This document shows, one piece after another, positions 9,801 to 20,869 of a stretch of 64,000 bases of DNA. The notes beneath the pieces are model-generated. The model had not been told where the DNA came from. It searched no databases and saw nothing but the letters and a program-made list of their open reading frames with translations. Position 1 is the stretch's first letter. Each line of letters opens with the position of its first letter. A program made the translations under genes and the position numbers. Location of the stretch: positions 31,962 through 95,961 of the forward strand of contig JAGVSM010004557.1 of the NCBI GenBank assembly GCA_022494885.1, given 5' to 3'. This stretch comes from Micrasema longulum. Taxonomy: Eukaryota > Arthropoda > Insecta > Trichoptera > Brachycentridae.

Positions 9801-10920
9801 CATAAATTTACTGCGCAAATTATTACAAAAATCTTTAAAACTTCCAGAATTAGTAATTTAATTTATCGATTAGTTTTATCATTTACAAGGCCTCAAAGAA
9901 AACCGTTGTGAAACAGTAACACTTTATCACCATCGTAAATTAAACTTTCATCTCCTCCCGAATGTGTTTTCATTCTTAACCTTTTAAACTTGTTTAATTA
10001 TTCTGTATTTATTACTTCTCAACGTAACACAAGTTAAGTAACTAAATCAGTCAGTCTTAAAATAACAGTTTCACTAAAGTATACATTATATTGTGATGGT
10101 TTAATTATGTTTGCATGCCTTGTTTTGGTAAAAAGTTACGAGCTTCGAACGCTGTCCAACTGATTTTGACCACCGACGTTAAATTTTGTTAATACCGTAT
10201 TTTCTTAAAAGTCGTTGACCTGTCAAACAATTTACATTAATCGCAGCAATTCAATAATTTTATTTAAGATATTTGTGGAGTATATGTGTGTCCAGGTGGA
10301 TGAAAACTACAGTTCTGTATGTAAAAAAAACCAGAACCTTGAACGTGTGTTTTTAACTCAATTTCTACTCTCAGGTAAAAATCCCAAAAAAGAAAATCCA
10401 CTGGAGAAAAGTCCTGGACACAGAGGGTTACACTAGTAGGTGAACGTTAATTTAACCTTATCCTTTACTATGTGAAAAAACTGCCTCGAGTCACTGTCTG
10501 GTAACCTGAGGTCACGTAAGGTTAAACTTAGGTAACCCGAGGTTAGGAAATGATTGCCCGATAATCACTGTCTCTTTTTATCTTATTAAAATTATATGTG
10601 TGTCTTGATGTGTTCCAACAAGATTATATTTCTTTCTCTCAAATGAATGTTTTATATATTTGTCTCGCAGTACTCGATATTTTGTCGTTTTTGGAGATCC
10701 TGTAGGAGGATATATTTTATTTAAAATTATCTGATATACTCTAAGGTTTACATATTTGTTTTTTTATTATTTTAAAGTTCATTTGAAGATTAAAAAAACG
10801 GGATAGTATTAATATTAGTCACCGAGATAATAATTAATTAAAACAACCGAAGAACACAACCACCCCATCCCATTATGCCTGAAAAAAAATACTTAAACTT
10901 ATTGAAAAAATGGTTTGATA
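9801..10920. other. AT-rich stretch with one orphan SINE A extension
   Basis: Around 10340-10378 the words TTTTTAACTCAATTTCTACT and CTCAGGTAAAAA match the 5' extension of SINE A (compare 29520-29555 and 44060-44090). GAGGTCACGTAAGGTTAA and AGGTTAGGAA form a loose repeat at 10505-10550. Nothing else was recognised. Confidence 0.35.
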
Positions 10921-10929
10921 AATTTGTCT

Positions 10930-11530
10930 AACACTAAATTACCCGAAAACAAAATATATAACATTTAATATTAATAATAAAACTATATTTAATCCAAATC
11001 TTTCCTTCACTATTCACAGCTGTAATTACTATAACCAAATTCCAAATATTAAATGTATTTGTAAATCATTGGACAGAGTAGGTTCAATGAAATATTTAGG
11101 CATTTATATAAATGGGAATTTAAGATGGACTAATCAAATCGAACATATTAAAAATAAATTAAAAAGGAAATTTACTTTTTAAAACTATAAGAAATATAAT
11201 TAGCCTAAAAGAACTTGTAAAAATATATTATGCAATAACTTAATTAGTTTTGGAATATAAAATAATTGTATGGGGATGTGCAAATGACACACTGATCAAA
11301 CAAATAATAATTGCACAAAAAGCTTTAATGAAAATTATCTTAAGAGTCCCTATCAGAACTAGCTCCCTCGGGATATACGAAAATCTCAATGTAAAATCTA
11401 TAAAACAACTTTATGTAAAAGCTCTGTTACTATACGCAAATAAACATTATTCTCTACCTTCCGTTACAAATACAAGAGTTACTAAATACTCCACCCTGAT
11501 GCTGCGAAAAAAAAGTAATTAATACAACCT
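10930..11530 (+). pseudogene. Non-LTR RT, post-catalytic region (copy 1)
   Basis: Broken frames encode a typical LINE thumb region: VGSMKYLGIYINGNLRW (about 11080-11130), WTNQIEHIKNKLKRK, then LVKIYYAIT, a stop, LEYKIIVWGC, and IIAQKALMKIILRVPIRTS (11300-11365). The YLGIYI...W...HI..I and W...IQ.ALM patterns are family hallmarks. At least one frameshift (about 11180) and one stop (about 11240). It abuts a second copy of the same type. Confidence 0.7.
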
Positions 11531-11639
11531 TCGGTCAAAGAGGATTGGCCTACTAATCGGTTAAATTTAAAAAGGTTACTTCCATTATTCATAAGAACAA
11601 TTTGTAAGTACTCTCAATATAAAATTTATTTTAGTAAAT

Positions 11640-12290
11640 AACAGTAACAGTATTTTATATTTAAGTAATGAAGGAGATCTAAAGAGACTCCAAATAATAC
11701 AAAAGAAAGCAATGAGGATAATATTAAGATGTGGGAGACGAACAAAAGTTAAGAAAATGATTCAACTTCTAGATATCATGACAATTGATCAAATAATCAA
11801 ATTCAATGTTGCCAATGAAATAAACAAAATTATTAAAGGAATAGTTCCGAGATATTTTCAAAATAAACTAAAAAATAATGAGTTCTTTCATAACTATGCA
11901 ACAAGAGGATCTAAAAATATAAGACTGGAAAAGAAATCAAAAGCAATGTCCCAGAACTGCCTTATGTACAAGGGAATACAACTATTTGAAGAAATGCCAG
12001 AAAGCATAAAAAATTAAATTAATGTAAATATATTTAAAATTAAATGTAAAAAGTATATATGTGAAAAATATTAGGTAGTATATAGTGTAAATAGTGAATA
12101 TAATTAATGAAAATGTACATATGAAACAGTGAATATTATAAATTAGGACACTAAGTGTATAATAGTGATAAATAATGTTAGAATAAGTAAAGATGTAAAT
12201 ATTGTGTTGTAAATATATATCAGACTATGTTAATCATAGAACTAAATAAAATAAATAATAAAAAAGAAAAAAAAAGAAAATAAACAGTAG
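11640..12290 (+). pseudogene. Non-LTR RT C-terminal region (copy 2) with 3' UTR and A-rich tail
   Basis: The frame to 12017 reads LKRLQIIQKKAMRIILRCGR, then a long basic region with IVPRYFQNKL and HNYATRGSKNIRL, then CLMYKGIQLFEEMPESIKN and a stop. These are the conserved C-terminal blocks of I/Jockey-type LINE RTs. A 3' UTR of about 270 bp ends in an imperfect A-rich tail at 12240-12285. 5'-truncated; related to but not continuous with 10930-11530. Confidence 0.75.
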
Positions 12291-12294
12291 CAAA

Positions 12295-12460
12295 ACTAAA
12301 GTAATGACTGTGGCCCGTAATAAGCAGCGAATTATATACTAATGTCAGAAGCAACTCTGAAAAGCGCACAAGGGTTTGTGTATCTTGGAAGCAGAATCAC
12401 TTTAGATAGTAAAACAAAAAGAAAAGTCGACTGCCGCATACATCAAGCAAAGGCAGGTTA
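12295..12460 (+). pseudogene. RTE-like LINE RT scrap
   Basis: Frame-shifted translation gives KTKVMTVARNK followed by FVYLGSRITLDSKTKRK and RIHQAK. The block K-TKVM...FVYLGS.I...R..I..AK lies just after the RT catalytic motif in RTE/CR1-type LINEs. About 165 bp remain, directly behind the A-rich tail of the preceding LINE. Confidence 0.6.
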
Positions 12461-12469
12461 ATCATCTTA

Positions 12470-13000
12470 AAACTACCAGTTTTAACAATAGTTCTATTTT
12501 CAGAATTCTGTCGATATTTACGGACTTTAAAACATAATTGTAACTCTTTAGAATGTTTTTTTTTGGCCAATTTAAAACCGACAATAGTTTTGTGTAAACT
12601 AGCAGACCGGGAAATCTATTTTCACGCTCGACCACTAAGTTATGATAAATTAAGGTCAAATAGCATTCGCGCAATTTAGTAGCTGAAGATTTGACTCCGG
12701 TTAAAGTTTGTAGTCCGGAAAGGTCACGATTTTGGGGTCTGAGTTAGCGGAAGATTCACAAAAGATTAATCTACGTAAGAAAGACTCGAGATTAGCAGAT
12801 TTCATTATAATGTTTACCGTCATACATTTTTAATTTAATTTATCATTTACATGCTGCTGTGTTTTACTTGTAATAATAACAACCAAGACTAATTATATCA
12901 GTTTTTAGTGGATTTAAATTATAAACGAAAAACAAAACCATTTTTTTTTACGATGAGTCTTTATTAAATAAAACTACACATGTAAATATAATATTATTCG
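12470..13000. other. Nothing recognised
   Basis: No motif or window repeat found; the minus-strand 70-codon frame at 12462-12674 has no domain. Confidence 0.3.
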
Positions 13001-13004
13001 CATA

Positions 13005-13206
13005 AAATGATAAATTTATTACAGAAATAAAAGACGAGTGATACTTTAATCCAGAAATTTGTAATATCCATTGACCGGTTTCATCGCTTTCGCGACATCT
13101 TCGAGACTGGTATCTTTATTAAAGCGTTCAATGTATTTATACAAAACAGAGGTATGGATAGAGAATTCAAAATTATTTAAAAGTATATTAAATAAAATTA
13201 TTTTTT
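13005..13206 (-). repeat. Repeat C (minus strand) with hammerhead-like motif
   Basis: Inverted copy of 28880-29010: ACGAGTGATACTTTAATCC here versus GGATTAAAGTATCACTCG there. The motif at 13068-13110 reads on the minus strand CCAGT-CTCGAAGA-T, stem TCGC-gaaa-GCGA, GAAA-CCGGTC, a layout close to the hammerhead core. Repeat C is followed by repeat D in both places. Confidence 0.7.
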
Positions 13207-13432
13207 ATATTGTTGTTATCAAAAACATTTTTCACTTTGTGGTATGACATTTTACACTTATTTGTTTATAAATTTGTATAAACCACTTAATTTTAAATTT
13301 AAATTCCTTTAAAATTAAATATTTAAAGTTAAATGCCTGACGATGGGGTAGTAACCTCGAAACCGGTCGAAGTGTAATTAAAAAAAAATAAGTGGTTTAT
13401 ACAAATTTATAAACAAATAAGTGTAAAATTAT
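13207..13432 (+). mobile_element. 225-bp insertion with inverted arms and hammerhead-like core (PLE-like)
   Basis: Comparison with the related locus 28800-28900 (read on minus) shows an empty site there and an extra segment of about 225 bp here. AAAATTATTTTT appears on both sides (13196-13207 and 13427-13439), as a target duplication would. Inverted arms 13248-13292 and 13387-13432 (ACTTATTTGTTTATAAATTT) pair. Near the right end, 13337-13368 reads CTGACGA-T-GGGGT-agta-ACCTC-GAAA-CCGGTC, a stem-loop between hammerhead-like conserved boxes. Such motifs are known in Penelope-like elements; no protein is coded here. Confidence 0.55.
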
Positions 13433-13435
13433 TTT

Positions 13436-13615
13436 TCTCTAAAGGATCATTAACGAAATTTTTTGGGTTAACTAATGAGTTGACATAATGCTATTTTTAT
13501 GTACCTTTTGTACACAATACTTGAACTCATCTCCTAATATTAACTTATATCTAATTATTACTAAAATATATTTACTAATTATTAACATTTTTAAACAATA
13601 TACACACACTTAATG
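13436..13615 (+). repeat. Repeat D
   Basis: GGATCATTAACGAAATTTT...GGGTTAACTAATGAGTTG is an inverted match to 28725-28815. The part AATATTAACTTATATCTAAT...TTTTTAAACAATATACAC also matches 21434-21512. So at least three copies exist in this window. Confidence 0.7.
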
Positions 13616-14204
13616 ACAATGTGTGGCGTTTTTACGCGAAGGTATTGTACAATGTCCCGATTGTTTTTTTGTAAATACAAATTTATTTGTGCAACGGCTT
13701 ATGCCTTTAACAAAAGAAAACAAAACTACAAAAAATATAAAATTGCAAATTACACAAATTCTTTGAAGATTCTTGATTTGGAAAACAGTATTTCAAACGT
13801 TATTTGTTCCAAGGACTATTTTTCTTTGTGATGATACTTTTAACATATGACTAGCAAAACATGTGGCGCACGACGCGGCCGTTTTTGGCATTATTCATTT
13901 CTAGAAAAATCGGCCAGTTAATACCTAATACTGACTAAATTCATTGTGCTATTTTTTATAAACATTTATATAAGTTATGTGTTAAATTAATTAATAATAT
14001 AGCTACACAATATAATATATCACGAAGTTACGTCGTTTGAGTTGATTTCATAGATGAGAGTTGTTGTATCACACAGAACCACAGAAAAAATAGCGATTTA
14101 AAGTATATGTAACTTACATTATATTATGTACCTACGCTGTAGGCACAAATAAATGATATTTTTTTACAGCTTACCTGTAAATAAAATCACCGTTCGTCAC
14201 TGCT
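13616..14204. other. Nothing recognised
   Basis: A 72-codon forward frame (13613-13831) is basic and has no domain. The rest is AT-rich. Confidence 0.3.
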
Positions 14205-14300
14205 GTATAGCGTTCATTACTCTGCCTATGTTTGAACATCCACATTTCCTCAACTATTCCATTTGTTGACTTTTGCGTTGTAAAATAGCAATAAAGGGTT
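14205..14300 (+). repeat. Fold-back family copy 4 (M fragment)
   Basis: GCGTTCATTACTCTGCCTATG, TTTGAACATCCACATTTCCT and CATTTGTTGACTTTTGCG match the middle of module M. The outer parts are missing. Confidence 0.65.
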
Positions 14301-14499
14301 TTTCTCATTTAAGAAAAAAATTAGCGACGTGAGAGGATAAAAGTGTTATGCGTCAAAAAAAAAAGCAGAGATATCTGGGGTTAACGTTTTGAACACCAAT
14401 AGAATTATTGAAAAAATAACGCCTTTATTAGCTCTTAAAATCGGTTTTTTGCTACTTTTTGATGGTGTTACATTGGATTTATGTGAAACGGTTGTACAT

Positions 14500-14755
14500 A
14501 AAATAATCATCATCATCATTCCCTTTCCGCACCTAATGGTGCATAGGACAATGCATCGGTACATCAATCGCAATTTATCTTGATAATTTTTGTTACATAA
14601 AGGTAAGATGATCAGTCTTACGCTTCAGGTACCAGTCCAGGGACTACAAAATATTCTTGTTTGAAAACACCCTTTTAAACATTAACATATCAACCATGTT
14701 GGGAATCGAACCCGAGACTTCTTGCATGGTAGGCAAACGCGCTGATAAAAAATGT
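14500..14755 (-). repeat. SINE A copy (tRNA-derived), minus strand
   Basis: Read on the minus strand: tRNA-like head with GCGCGTTTGCCTACCATGCA and B box GGGTTCGATTCCC (about 14700-14750), a body with TAGTCCCTGGACTGGTACC and AAGACTGATCATCTTACC, then the tail GCACCATTAGGTGCGGAAAG and a GAT-repeat end (14505-14520). RNA polymerase III would initiate from the internal A and B boxes. No protein. Confidence 0.85.
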
Positions 14756-14799
14756 ACAAAATAATCATTAATTTAAAAAGCCATCTTTTTGATTTGCGT

Positions 14800-16255
14800 C
14801 ATAACGCCTTCATCCATTCATATTTTCAATTGAGATAAAGTTAAAGTAAAAATGATTGAAGATTATAGACACAAATAAAATAAATAAAATCATAAAATAA
14901 ATGATGTAAAAATTTATATTTACATAATATAAGTTACTTATTAAAAATACTTGGTACACTTCTACTTTTTTTTCGAAGCGGGAGAGCGATTCAATACAGA
15001 ATGAAAGAATGTTTAGATTCACATAGATTAAATAACGATATATCAAACTATGCATCACATTTAAATGAGTTGAAACAATTTTGACGAATCAAAAGACATG
15101 AAAATTTTACATGTCGGACATAAAAGCTCGAAGTTAGATAGATTAGAAATTTTAGAAATAAATAGGATAAAAAAAAATAGCGAAAGAATTTTAATAAATC
15201 AGCAGATAGAATTTAAACACTCATCCTTATTAGTCCGCTTAGTTGAACCCTGTACATTGTAATAAAACAATAAATATTCTTATTATAGAATAGAATCCTC
15301 TCTTACAGTAACACCAACACATGTTTCAATAATTTGTCCCACTCTGTTTCATTATAATATTACGTATAGTATCTCTTTTAACTTATTTAAAAATCTACCT
15401 TGCACTAAAGATAATATTTAGTTTTATATAAATATTATCCGTACACTGTATAATGTTTACCAGTCTGCAGATGCCCATTAGATGATGAAAGCGCTAATTG
15501 GTCGAAGAAATAAGTGGAAGTGTACCAAGTATTTTCAATTAGTAACTTATATAAGTTATTACATTATTACAATGGGATTCCATCAAGAAATGTCAATAAA
15601 TAATTTTAATCAAATATCATTAATAGCTTAGGTGTATAGGGGCTTCCAGGCGCCTTGGAAGTCCGTAGACGACTGTCTGACTGTATTCAGCGGAACTTCG
15701 GGGGGCTGGATCGTCCTGGGATGAAGCAAAGAAATTGACTCAAAACAGAGAGTGAAGACTACAGGTGTCATTCAAACTTGAAAAAAAGAGGAATACGTGT
15801 ATTTACAATATACAATATATTTACATATATACAATATTTATTAATGGCTAAAGCAACCGATGTGATAGTTCTTTTTCACTGTTTGTGACCAGTGACCTAA
15901 AAGCTTTTGAACTGAATAAACGTTAGTACTCGTTTAAAACAATGTCTTTTGACATTTGTGCCTTAGATTTTTACCTTTTATTTCATATCTCAACTTCCAT
16001 CAATATCTTGTCATTAATCACGGTCAACGGACTTTAATGGACATTTGAATAAAATTTCCAATGACTCAAATGATCGAAGAGCGGTTTTTATTGGAAGATA
16101 AGATGACTTTGAGTATTTAGAATGACAGAATGATCCATTGAGCCCATTGCGCTACAATCTCTCGCAGGGTTTTCGAACAATCGATTTTAATACTGTGGTT
16201 TTAACAATATATATATTTTCGGTCTCAATATATGTACATATGTATATTAAAATAT
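14800..16255. other. AT-rich stretch, mostly unrecognised
   Basis: A more GC-rich island at 15630-15760 (GGGGCTTCCAGGCGCCTTGG) has LTR- or UTR-like composition but no match in the window. No coding motif found. Confidence 0.3.
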
Positions 16256-16259
16256 TAAA

Positions 16260-16620
16260 ACAGAGATGGATAACATTTTAGAGGAGGTAATATATAAGTC
16301 TAGGCACCTACAGGGCTTATGACCTGTCATTGGCTGGTTAAAGTGGCCACTTTACACACTGTGTAACATTCACCGTTCTGCCCATATTCGAATTATTTCA
16401 TCTGTTGATGATTGTGAAGTTAAAGAGCTGAAACTAAAGTGGCCACATAAATCAGCCAATGACAGGTAACAAGCCCTGTAGATGCCTACACTTCTTTATT
16501 ACCTCCTCAATAATGTTCTTTATCTCTGTTGTAATATGTTAAAATTAACAGCTCCCCAGGGAGTTGGATCCAGTCCTTGTCTACAAAAATTTGGACAAAC
16601 TCAATATATTGTTGATATAT
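16260..16620. repeat. Fold-back family copy 5 (M-M'-T')
   Basis: M runs forward to about 16430 (CAGGGCTTATGACCTGTCA, GTGTAACATTCACC, AAAGAGCTGAAAC) and is followed at once by M inverted (AAAGTGGCCAC, AAGCCCTGTAGATGCCTA, 16435-16535) and inverted T (ACAGCTCCCCAGGGAGTTG, ACAAAAATTTGGACAAACTC). The C module and one T are absent, so the two arms nearly touch. Confidence 0.85.
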
Positions 16621-16640
16621 ATTTATATATATATATATAT
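16618..16640. repeat. TA microsatellite
   Basis: A run of TA dinucleotides lies between the fold-back end and a SINE; another is at 16807-16824. Confidence 0.85.
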
Positions 16641-16948
16641 GTCAGCCTCGTAGTGTAGTGATCAGCGCGTTTGCCTACTATGCAAAAGGTCTCGGGTTCG
16701 ATTCCCGACAGGGTTTACACGAAATATTTAAAAAAAAATCTGTTTTTACACTAGAATATTTCATAGTACCTGAAGCGTAAGACCGATCATCTTAACTTCA
16801 TGTAAAATATATATATATATATATAGGTATATAAATGTATAAAAATAAATATATAAAAATAAAAAAACTTATCAAGATATACTACGATTGGTGTACCAAT
16901 GCAGTGCCCTATGCACCATTAGATGCTGAAAGAGGACGATGATGATTT
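16641..16948 (+). repeat. SINE A copy (tRNA-derived), plus strand
   Basis: Head GCCTCGTAGTGTAGTGATCA (A-box region) and GGGTTCGATTCCCGAC (B box, about 16692) resemble a tRNA of the Asp/Glu/His group. The body has a microsatellite insertion at 16807-16824 and then GGTGTACCAATGCAGTGCCC, ATGCACCATTAGATGC and a GATGATGATT end. The best-preserved pol III promoter of the family here. It is not a tRNA gene, because the acceptor arms do not pair cleanly and the sequence continues without a break into the shared body. Confidence 0.85.
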
Positions 16949-17124
16949 ATTTTAAAGCGAAGATAATATAATGCAGACTGCAGACGTAATATGCATCTTT
17001 AAAATAATAAACTGCTTTCTTGATGTCCGTGAAATCTTGCAGATTTTTTTTTTGGATTCGCTCTTAGGTATAGGCTTAGGAAAATATATTTTTATTTATT
17101 TATTTAAATTTTTGTACATAATGG

Positions 17125-17200
17125 TATTTGTACATTGGCTGGCTTATTGCCAAATGGCAATTTCTTCCAACCAACCAATAAAATAAATGTTTTATTTTTA
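17125..17200 (+). repeat. LINE 3' UTR fragment
   Basis: TTGCCAAATGGCAATTTCTT and CCAACCAACCAATAAAATAA resemble 41460-41510 (TTGCCAAATGGCAACTTCTT) and 8400-8425. This is a short shared block of LINE UTR. The word TTGCCAAATGGCAA is itself a small palindrome. Confidence 0.5.
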
Positions 17201-17339
17201 TAATTCAAGTTACAGAACATATTCAATAGAAAAAAAAAGATTAAAAAGTTAAAAATATATAAAAATAGAAATAAACGTATTTGTATATAAATTACCTTAA
17301 ATCAAACTATTACTCAATGGGAAAAAGGAAAAAGAGGAA

Positions 17340-17705
17340 AGAGGAAAAAGGAAAGGAGGAGAGATTAAGGAAGAGAAATGAGATGTTTCTTCAGACGTTA
17401 TTTAAAGAGAAATAATGAAGTAACATCTTTGATGGTGGATGGGAGATGATTCCACAGTCGAGCCGCATGGACATTATATGAGTTAGAGAAGAAAGAGGAA
17501 TTGTGGATGGGTATTAAGAGAATTGCCTTGAGAATTAGAACGAAGAGGTAAACCATGAACTGATAAGCGTTGAAAATTTTCACGCAGGTATATGGGAGCG
17601 TTAGGACTATGAAGTACATTGAACAGAAGTGAGAGGGAGTGATAGTCTCTCCGCTGTCTAATTTTGAGCCATTTCAGTTGCCTGCGATAGTCAGAATTGT
17701 GATTT
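17340..17705 (-). pseudogene. Jockey-like LINE C-terminal region, minus strand
   Basis: Minus-strand frame 17619-17398 reads ILLIPIHNSSFFSNSYNVHA, ARLWNHLPSTIKDVTSLFLF, stop, then RLKKHLISLP in the same frame. It is the same family as 7400-7790 on the plus strand; the DNA TTCTGACTATCG.AGGCAACTG is shared at the upstream end (about 17670-17690). It begins within RT C-terminal sequence, so no catalytic motif is left. Confidence 0.75.
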
Positions 17706-18060
17706 TTAATAGGTTTGTAGTTTTGGTTGTCGAGGAATGGTGGAGCTCCTACTCCAGTTAGAGATTAACAGAAGACAACTCGTTGCTGTTTAATGCGTAT
17801 TTGTTACATGGCGAATAAGATACAGCACATCGTTGTGTAGCAAGAGCGTAGCGGCAAAGATGGGTTGAAGAGACTGCACTTGAACTACATGCTGGAACTG
17901 AGTGACTGATGCTGACTGACTGGATGATTGAACTTTACAGGACCGGACTGACTGAACTTTTCTGGACTGGATTGACTGAACTGCGCCCTCTGGTCTCTTT
18001 ATAGGCAACGTTCGGTTGATGTTCATTTCTCCATGGTAGGGATGATATTAATGTACTGCA
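17705..18060 (-). mobile_element. LTR-like promoter fragment
   Basis: On the minus strand there is a TATA-like CCTATAAAGAGACC (17993-18006), then tandem CAGTCAGTCC-type repeats (17885-17985), an ATTAAA signal and AGTTGTCTTCTGTTAATCTC. This order resembles the R-U5 part of an insect LTR retrotransposon. No inverted TG...CA ends or primer site were proven, so the class (gypsy or BEL) is open. Confidence 0.35.
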
Positions 18061-18309
18061 AGACGATGCTCTCCAATTTATGTGCCATACTGTTGGAGTT
18101 GCATAATATGTTGTATTGGATTCTATAGAAAAGGCTGACTTGCTTCATCGGTCGTTGCACTATAATTTCAGGTGAAATTTATTATTAAATTATTTAGCAC
18201 AGGTTTACTGATAAAGTCAATAAAAAACAAAAACAATCATATGCAGTAACGTAAAACTAGAAACGCAACAGTTGACTATAGATACGAGGCATTTATTGAG
18301 TATTATTCA

Positions 18310-18635
18310 TATTTTGTTGATTAATGTTTGTAAATATTAGTTGGAAAACTGTGTTCTGGTGTTGTTGCTAATTCGATAAATATGGCGGTAGATCTCTACT
18401 GAATAAAATATCTTTATAATGGTGAACTGTATAACATATTTATTTTAAAGCACAGTGCGCTCCGTGACGATCAAAGACTTCGAGAAAAAACGAAATAGAG
18501 AGAGATTATAGCCCTTGTGCTATCTTTATATACAATGCTATTAGTACCCACCAAAGCAATAATACTCTGGTGTGGCACTCACAAAAATAAATATGAATTC
18601 AAATTAAGAACTATATCAAAGAAAAACTTAACATA
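18310..18635 (-). mobile_element. Possible copia-like LTR with polypurine tract
   Basis: On the minus strand AGGTGGGAGTA (about 18635-18645) is followed by TGTTAAG, a TATA-like GTATATAAAGATAGC (18519-18533), AATAAATATG and AGCAACA near the far end. A purine-rich tract immediately before a TGTT start, then TATA and a poly(A) signal, is the layout of a copia-type 3' LTR. No integrase or RT sequence lies beside it. Moderate evidence only. Confidence 0.35.
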
Positions 18636-18649
18636 CTCCCACCTAAAGG

Positions 18650-19820
18650 GCGCAAGTTAAGCAAACAAACTTAACAATACATAGATTTCAAGGAATTTAA
18701 TAAATTGACACAAAAATTTTAAGTACTAATTTCAAAATACAGAAACATGACGTGCGAATTAAAGGATTATTTTTTTCCAGAAGTACTTCAAATAAATATT
18801 GTTAGTTGATTCTGAGAATGCGCATCTTGAACATATAGCTTTTAATATTTAACCGTTTTTGCATGTATATGTAATTTTTAATACTTTTGAAATGATTTTT
18901 ATGCTTTTTTTATGTTTAGCTTGTATTATGTATATGAAAAGATTTAGATACTTATTTTTTAAACATATATTGGGTACATATATTTTGTTAATTTAAAAAA
19001 CCTTTTTTATTCTTGTAATTTTTTAACATTTGCACTCTCATATACACGTAATTTTTAAACTTTTAAAATTTTTTATTATTCTTTTTTCTTTTATAGATTG
19101 TAGTATGGATATATCATTTTGAATTAATTTCCATACCTGGTATTATGTTTATTTTGTAATTTTTTGAAACTTTTTTATACCCTTTTAATTTGTAGTGTAT
19201 TATAATTTTTATTCTGCTTTTGTAAATAATGTTAAAGTTTAAAATATAAAAACGTCTGTAAATAAATATTGTTATCTGCATGTCCCTAAACGAGCTTTTT
19301 ACAAAAACTCCTTGGGAATATTATGTAAAATTATGTATAATGTGTTTTCAATTTAAATGAAAAAAAATATATATTTACTACGAAATGGAGGTTAACATTA
19401 GTTGGTAGGTTTAAGACATTTTTTATAAGAACACAATCTTAAGAAAATATTTAAACACTGTGTACATATGAATGTTTTTTGTACGAAATCCTCATTATTG
19501 TAGGCTTATGATAGTAATGAGATAATCTCACGACGAGAAAGAATTTATATAAATCATTCACCTTTGTTGAATTCAGTAAGAAATGCTGCACTTGAAAATA
19601 GTTTCGCGTAATTACTAAAAAAAACTGTAATTACAAAAGCTCCATTGCTTCAAAACAATGATAATGATGGGACACTTATAATCGTAATATTATGCAGTTT
19701 ATTATGCAATTGAAATTACGCCGTTAACTGCCCAGAAATACAACCTAAATCACATAGTTATTTTATGATTATCTAAGTTCAATCATGATCATCGCCTTCA
19801 TGTAACAAAAAAATATCATA
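18650..19820. other. AT-rich stretch, nothing recognised
   Basis: Long T-rich runs, no motif and no copy of the window repeats. Confidence 0.35.
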
Positions 19821-19821
19821 A

Positions 19822-19898
19822 TACGCTGTGATTAATGTACCAATGCAGTGCCCTTTGCACCATTAGGTGCGGAAAGGAAATTATGATAATGATGAAGT
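19822..19898 (+). repeat. SINE A 3' fragment
   Basis: GTACCAATGCAGTGCCCTTT, GCACCATTAGGTGCGGAAAG and a GATAATGATGA end match the tail of SINE A. The tRNA-like head is missing. Confidence 0.75.
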
Positions 19899-20054
19899 AT
19901 TAATTGATCAGATTTAATGAAGGACGGCAAAAATATTGCATCATATTGAAAACAATTAATTATATCTAAAAAGAGCAAAATAAACATGAATCCTTGAGAT
20001 AAATTTAACATTTGCATATTTTTACTATTAAACATACTTTTAGTTTCATAATAT

Positions 20055-20100
20055 TTTTCAGTTATACGTCGACTGGTTTCCAGGTTACTTCCTCATCATG
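20055..20100 (-). other. Weak hammerhead-like motif
   Basis: Minus strand reads ATGATGA-GG...CC-TGGAAAC-CAGTC. The GGAAACCAGTC end fits the motif family in this window, but the first conserved C is A and the helices are short. Confidence 0.25.
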
Positions 20101-20164
20101 AGAACTAAAACTAGCTTAAAATTATTTACAAATACTTCATCGAGGGTAAGATTTTTTTTTTTAG

Positions 20165-20350
20165 ATAAAAATTAAACATTTGGGTTCATACAATTTATCT
20201 AAATGTTTTAATTTTGGTGGCCATTTTTAATGCGTTGTAAATAACTCACTATTAGAAAATGGGAATCAAGTTGTGGTAGAGTGGGTGCGAACCTCGGACC
20301 TTTGATCCGCGAGTCCACGATACCAGCCACAGGACCACAAGCCGATTCAA
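20165..20350 (-). repeat. SINE B copy (tRNA-derived), minus strand
   Basis: Minus strand: TTGTGGTCCTGTGGCT, GGATCAAAGGTCCGAGGTTC (B-box region, about 20285-20305), CAACTTGATTCCCATTTTCT, AATAGTGAGTTATTTACAAC, AAAATGGCCACCAAAATT. Other copies at 28130, 31712, 42520 and (fragment) 63890. Confidence 0.8.
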
Positions 20351-20524
20351 CTTAACATCTAACCTCGCGATGATCGAAATACACTGTATTTGATTTTTTA
20401 GTGCATTTAATATACAAAAATAAAATAAATTTAAAAAAAGAGCGCTATCTCACTATTTGTAATGTACATAGGTACACATTTTTAAAAATCTGACATTTAA
20501 AATTTTAATTGAAAGTCAGGTTAG

Positions 20525-20725
20525 TCTCATCATTATCATTCTATGTCTGCTCCCTAGTTGGGGCATATGGTGTCCACGTCCACAAAGATCCCACAGGTAT
20601 CTCTGTCGGTTGCCACCTCCTGCGCATCCTCCAAATCAGGTTCGCGTCCCGTAGTTCTGACACGAACTGCCGACAAACTGTCAGCAGTAGACGTTCAGGA
20701 CACCGAGAACCTGATGCCTTGTAAA
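20525..20725 (-). pseudogene. LINE C-terminal scrap (family of 24.8-25.0 kb)
   Basis: Minus-strand translation gives DAQEVATDRDTCGIFVD and NTICPN-like words ending at a GATAATGATGA tail (20525-20540). The plus-strand LINE at 24950-25045 reads EAKELAADGDARRLFVDTI at the matching place, so these are two copies of one LINE end. Confidence 0.6.
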
Positions 20726-20869
20726 ATAGGCAAGCGCGAATTTTTCGCTAAGATTTCGTTTTTGCTTCGAATCATACACATAAGAAAACCAATGAAAATG
20801 ATGCAATAAAATATTAAAGTAATTACACGCCACTGACTAGAGTCGCCCTTTTTCTTCGTAATTTGAATC

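Noticed and set aside
16645..16715. A functional tRNA gene
   Set aside because: A and B boxes are present, but the sequence continues into a 300-bp body repeated at many loci and the acceptor arms do not pair well, so it is a SINE head.
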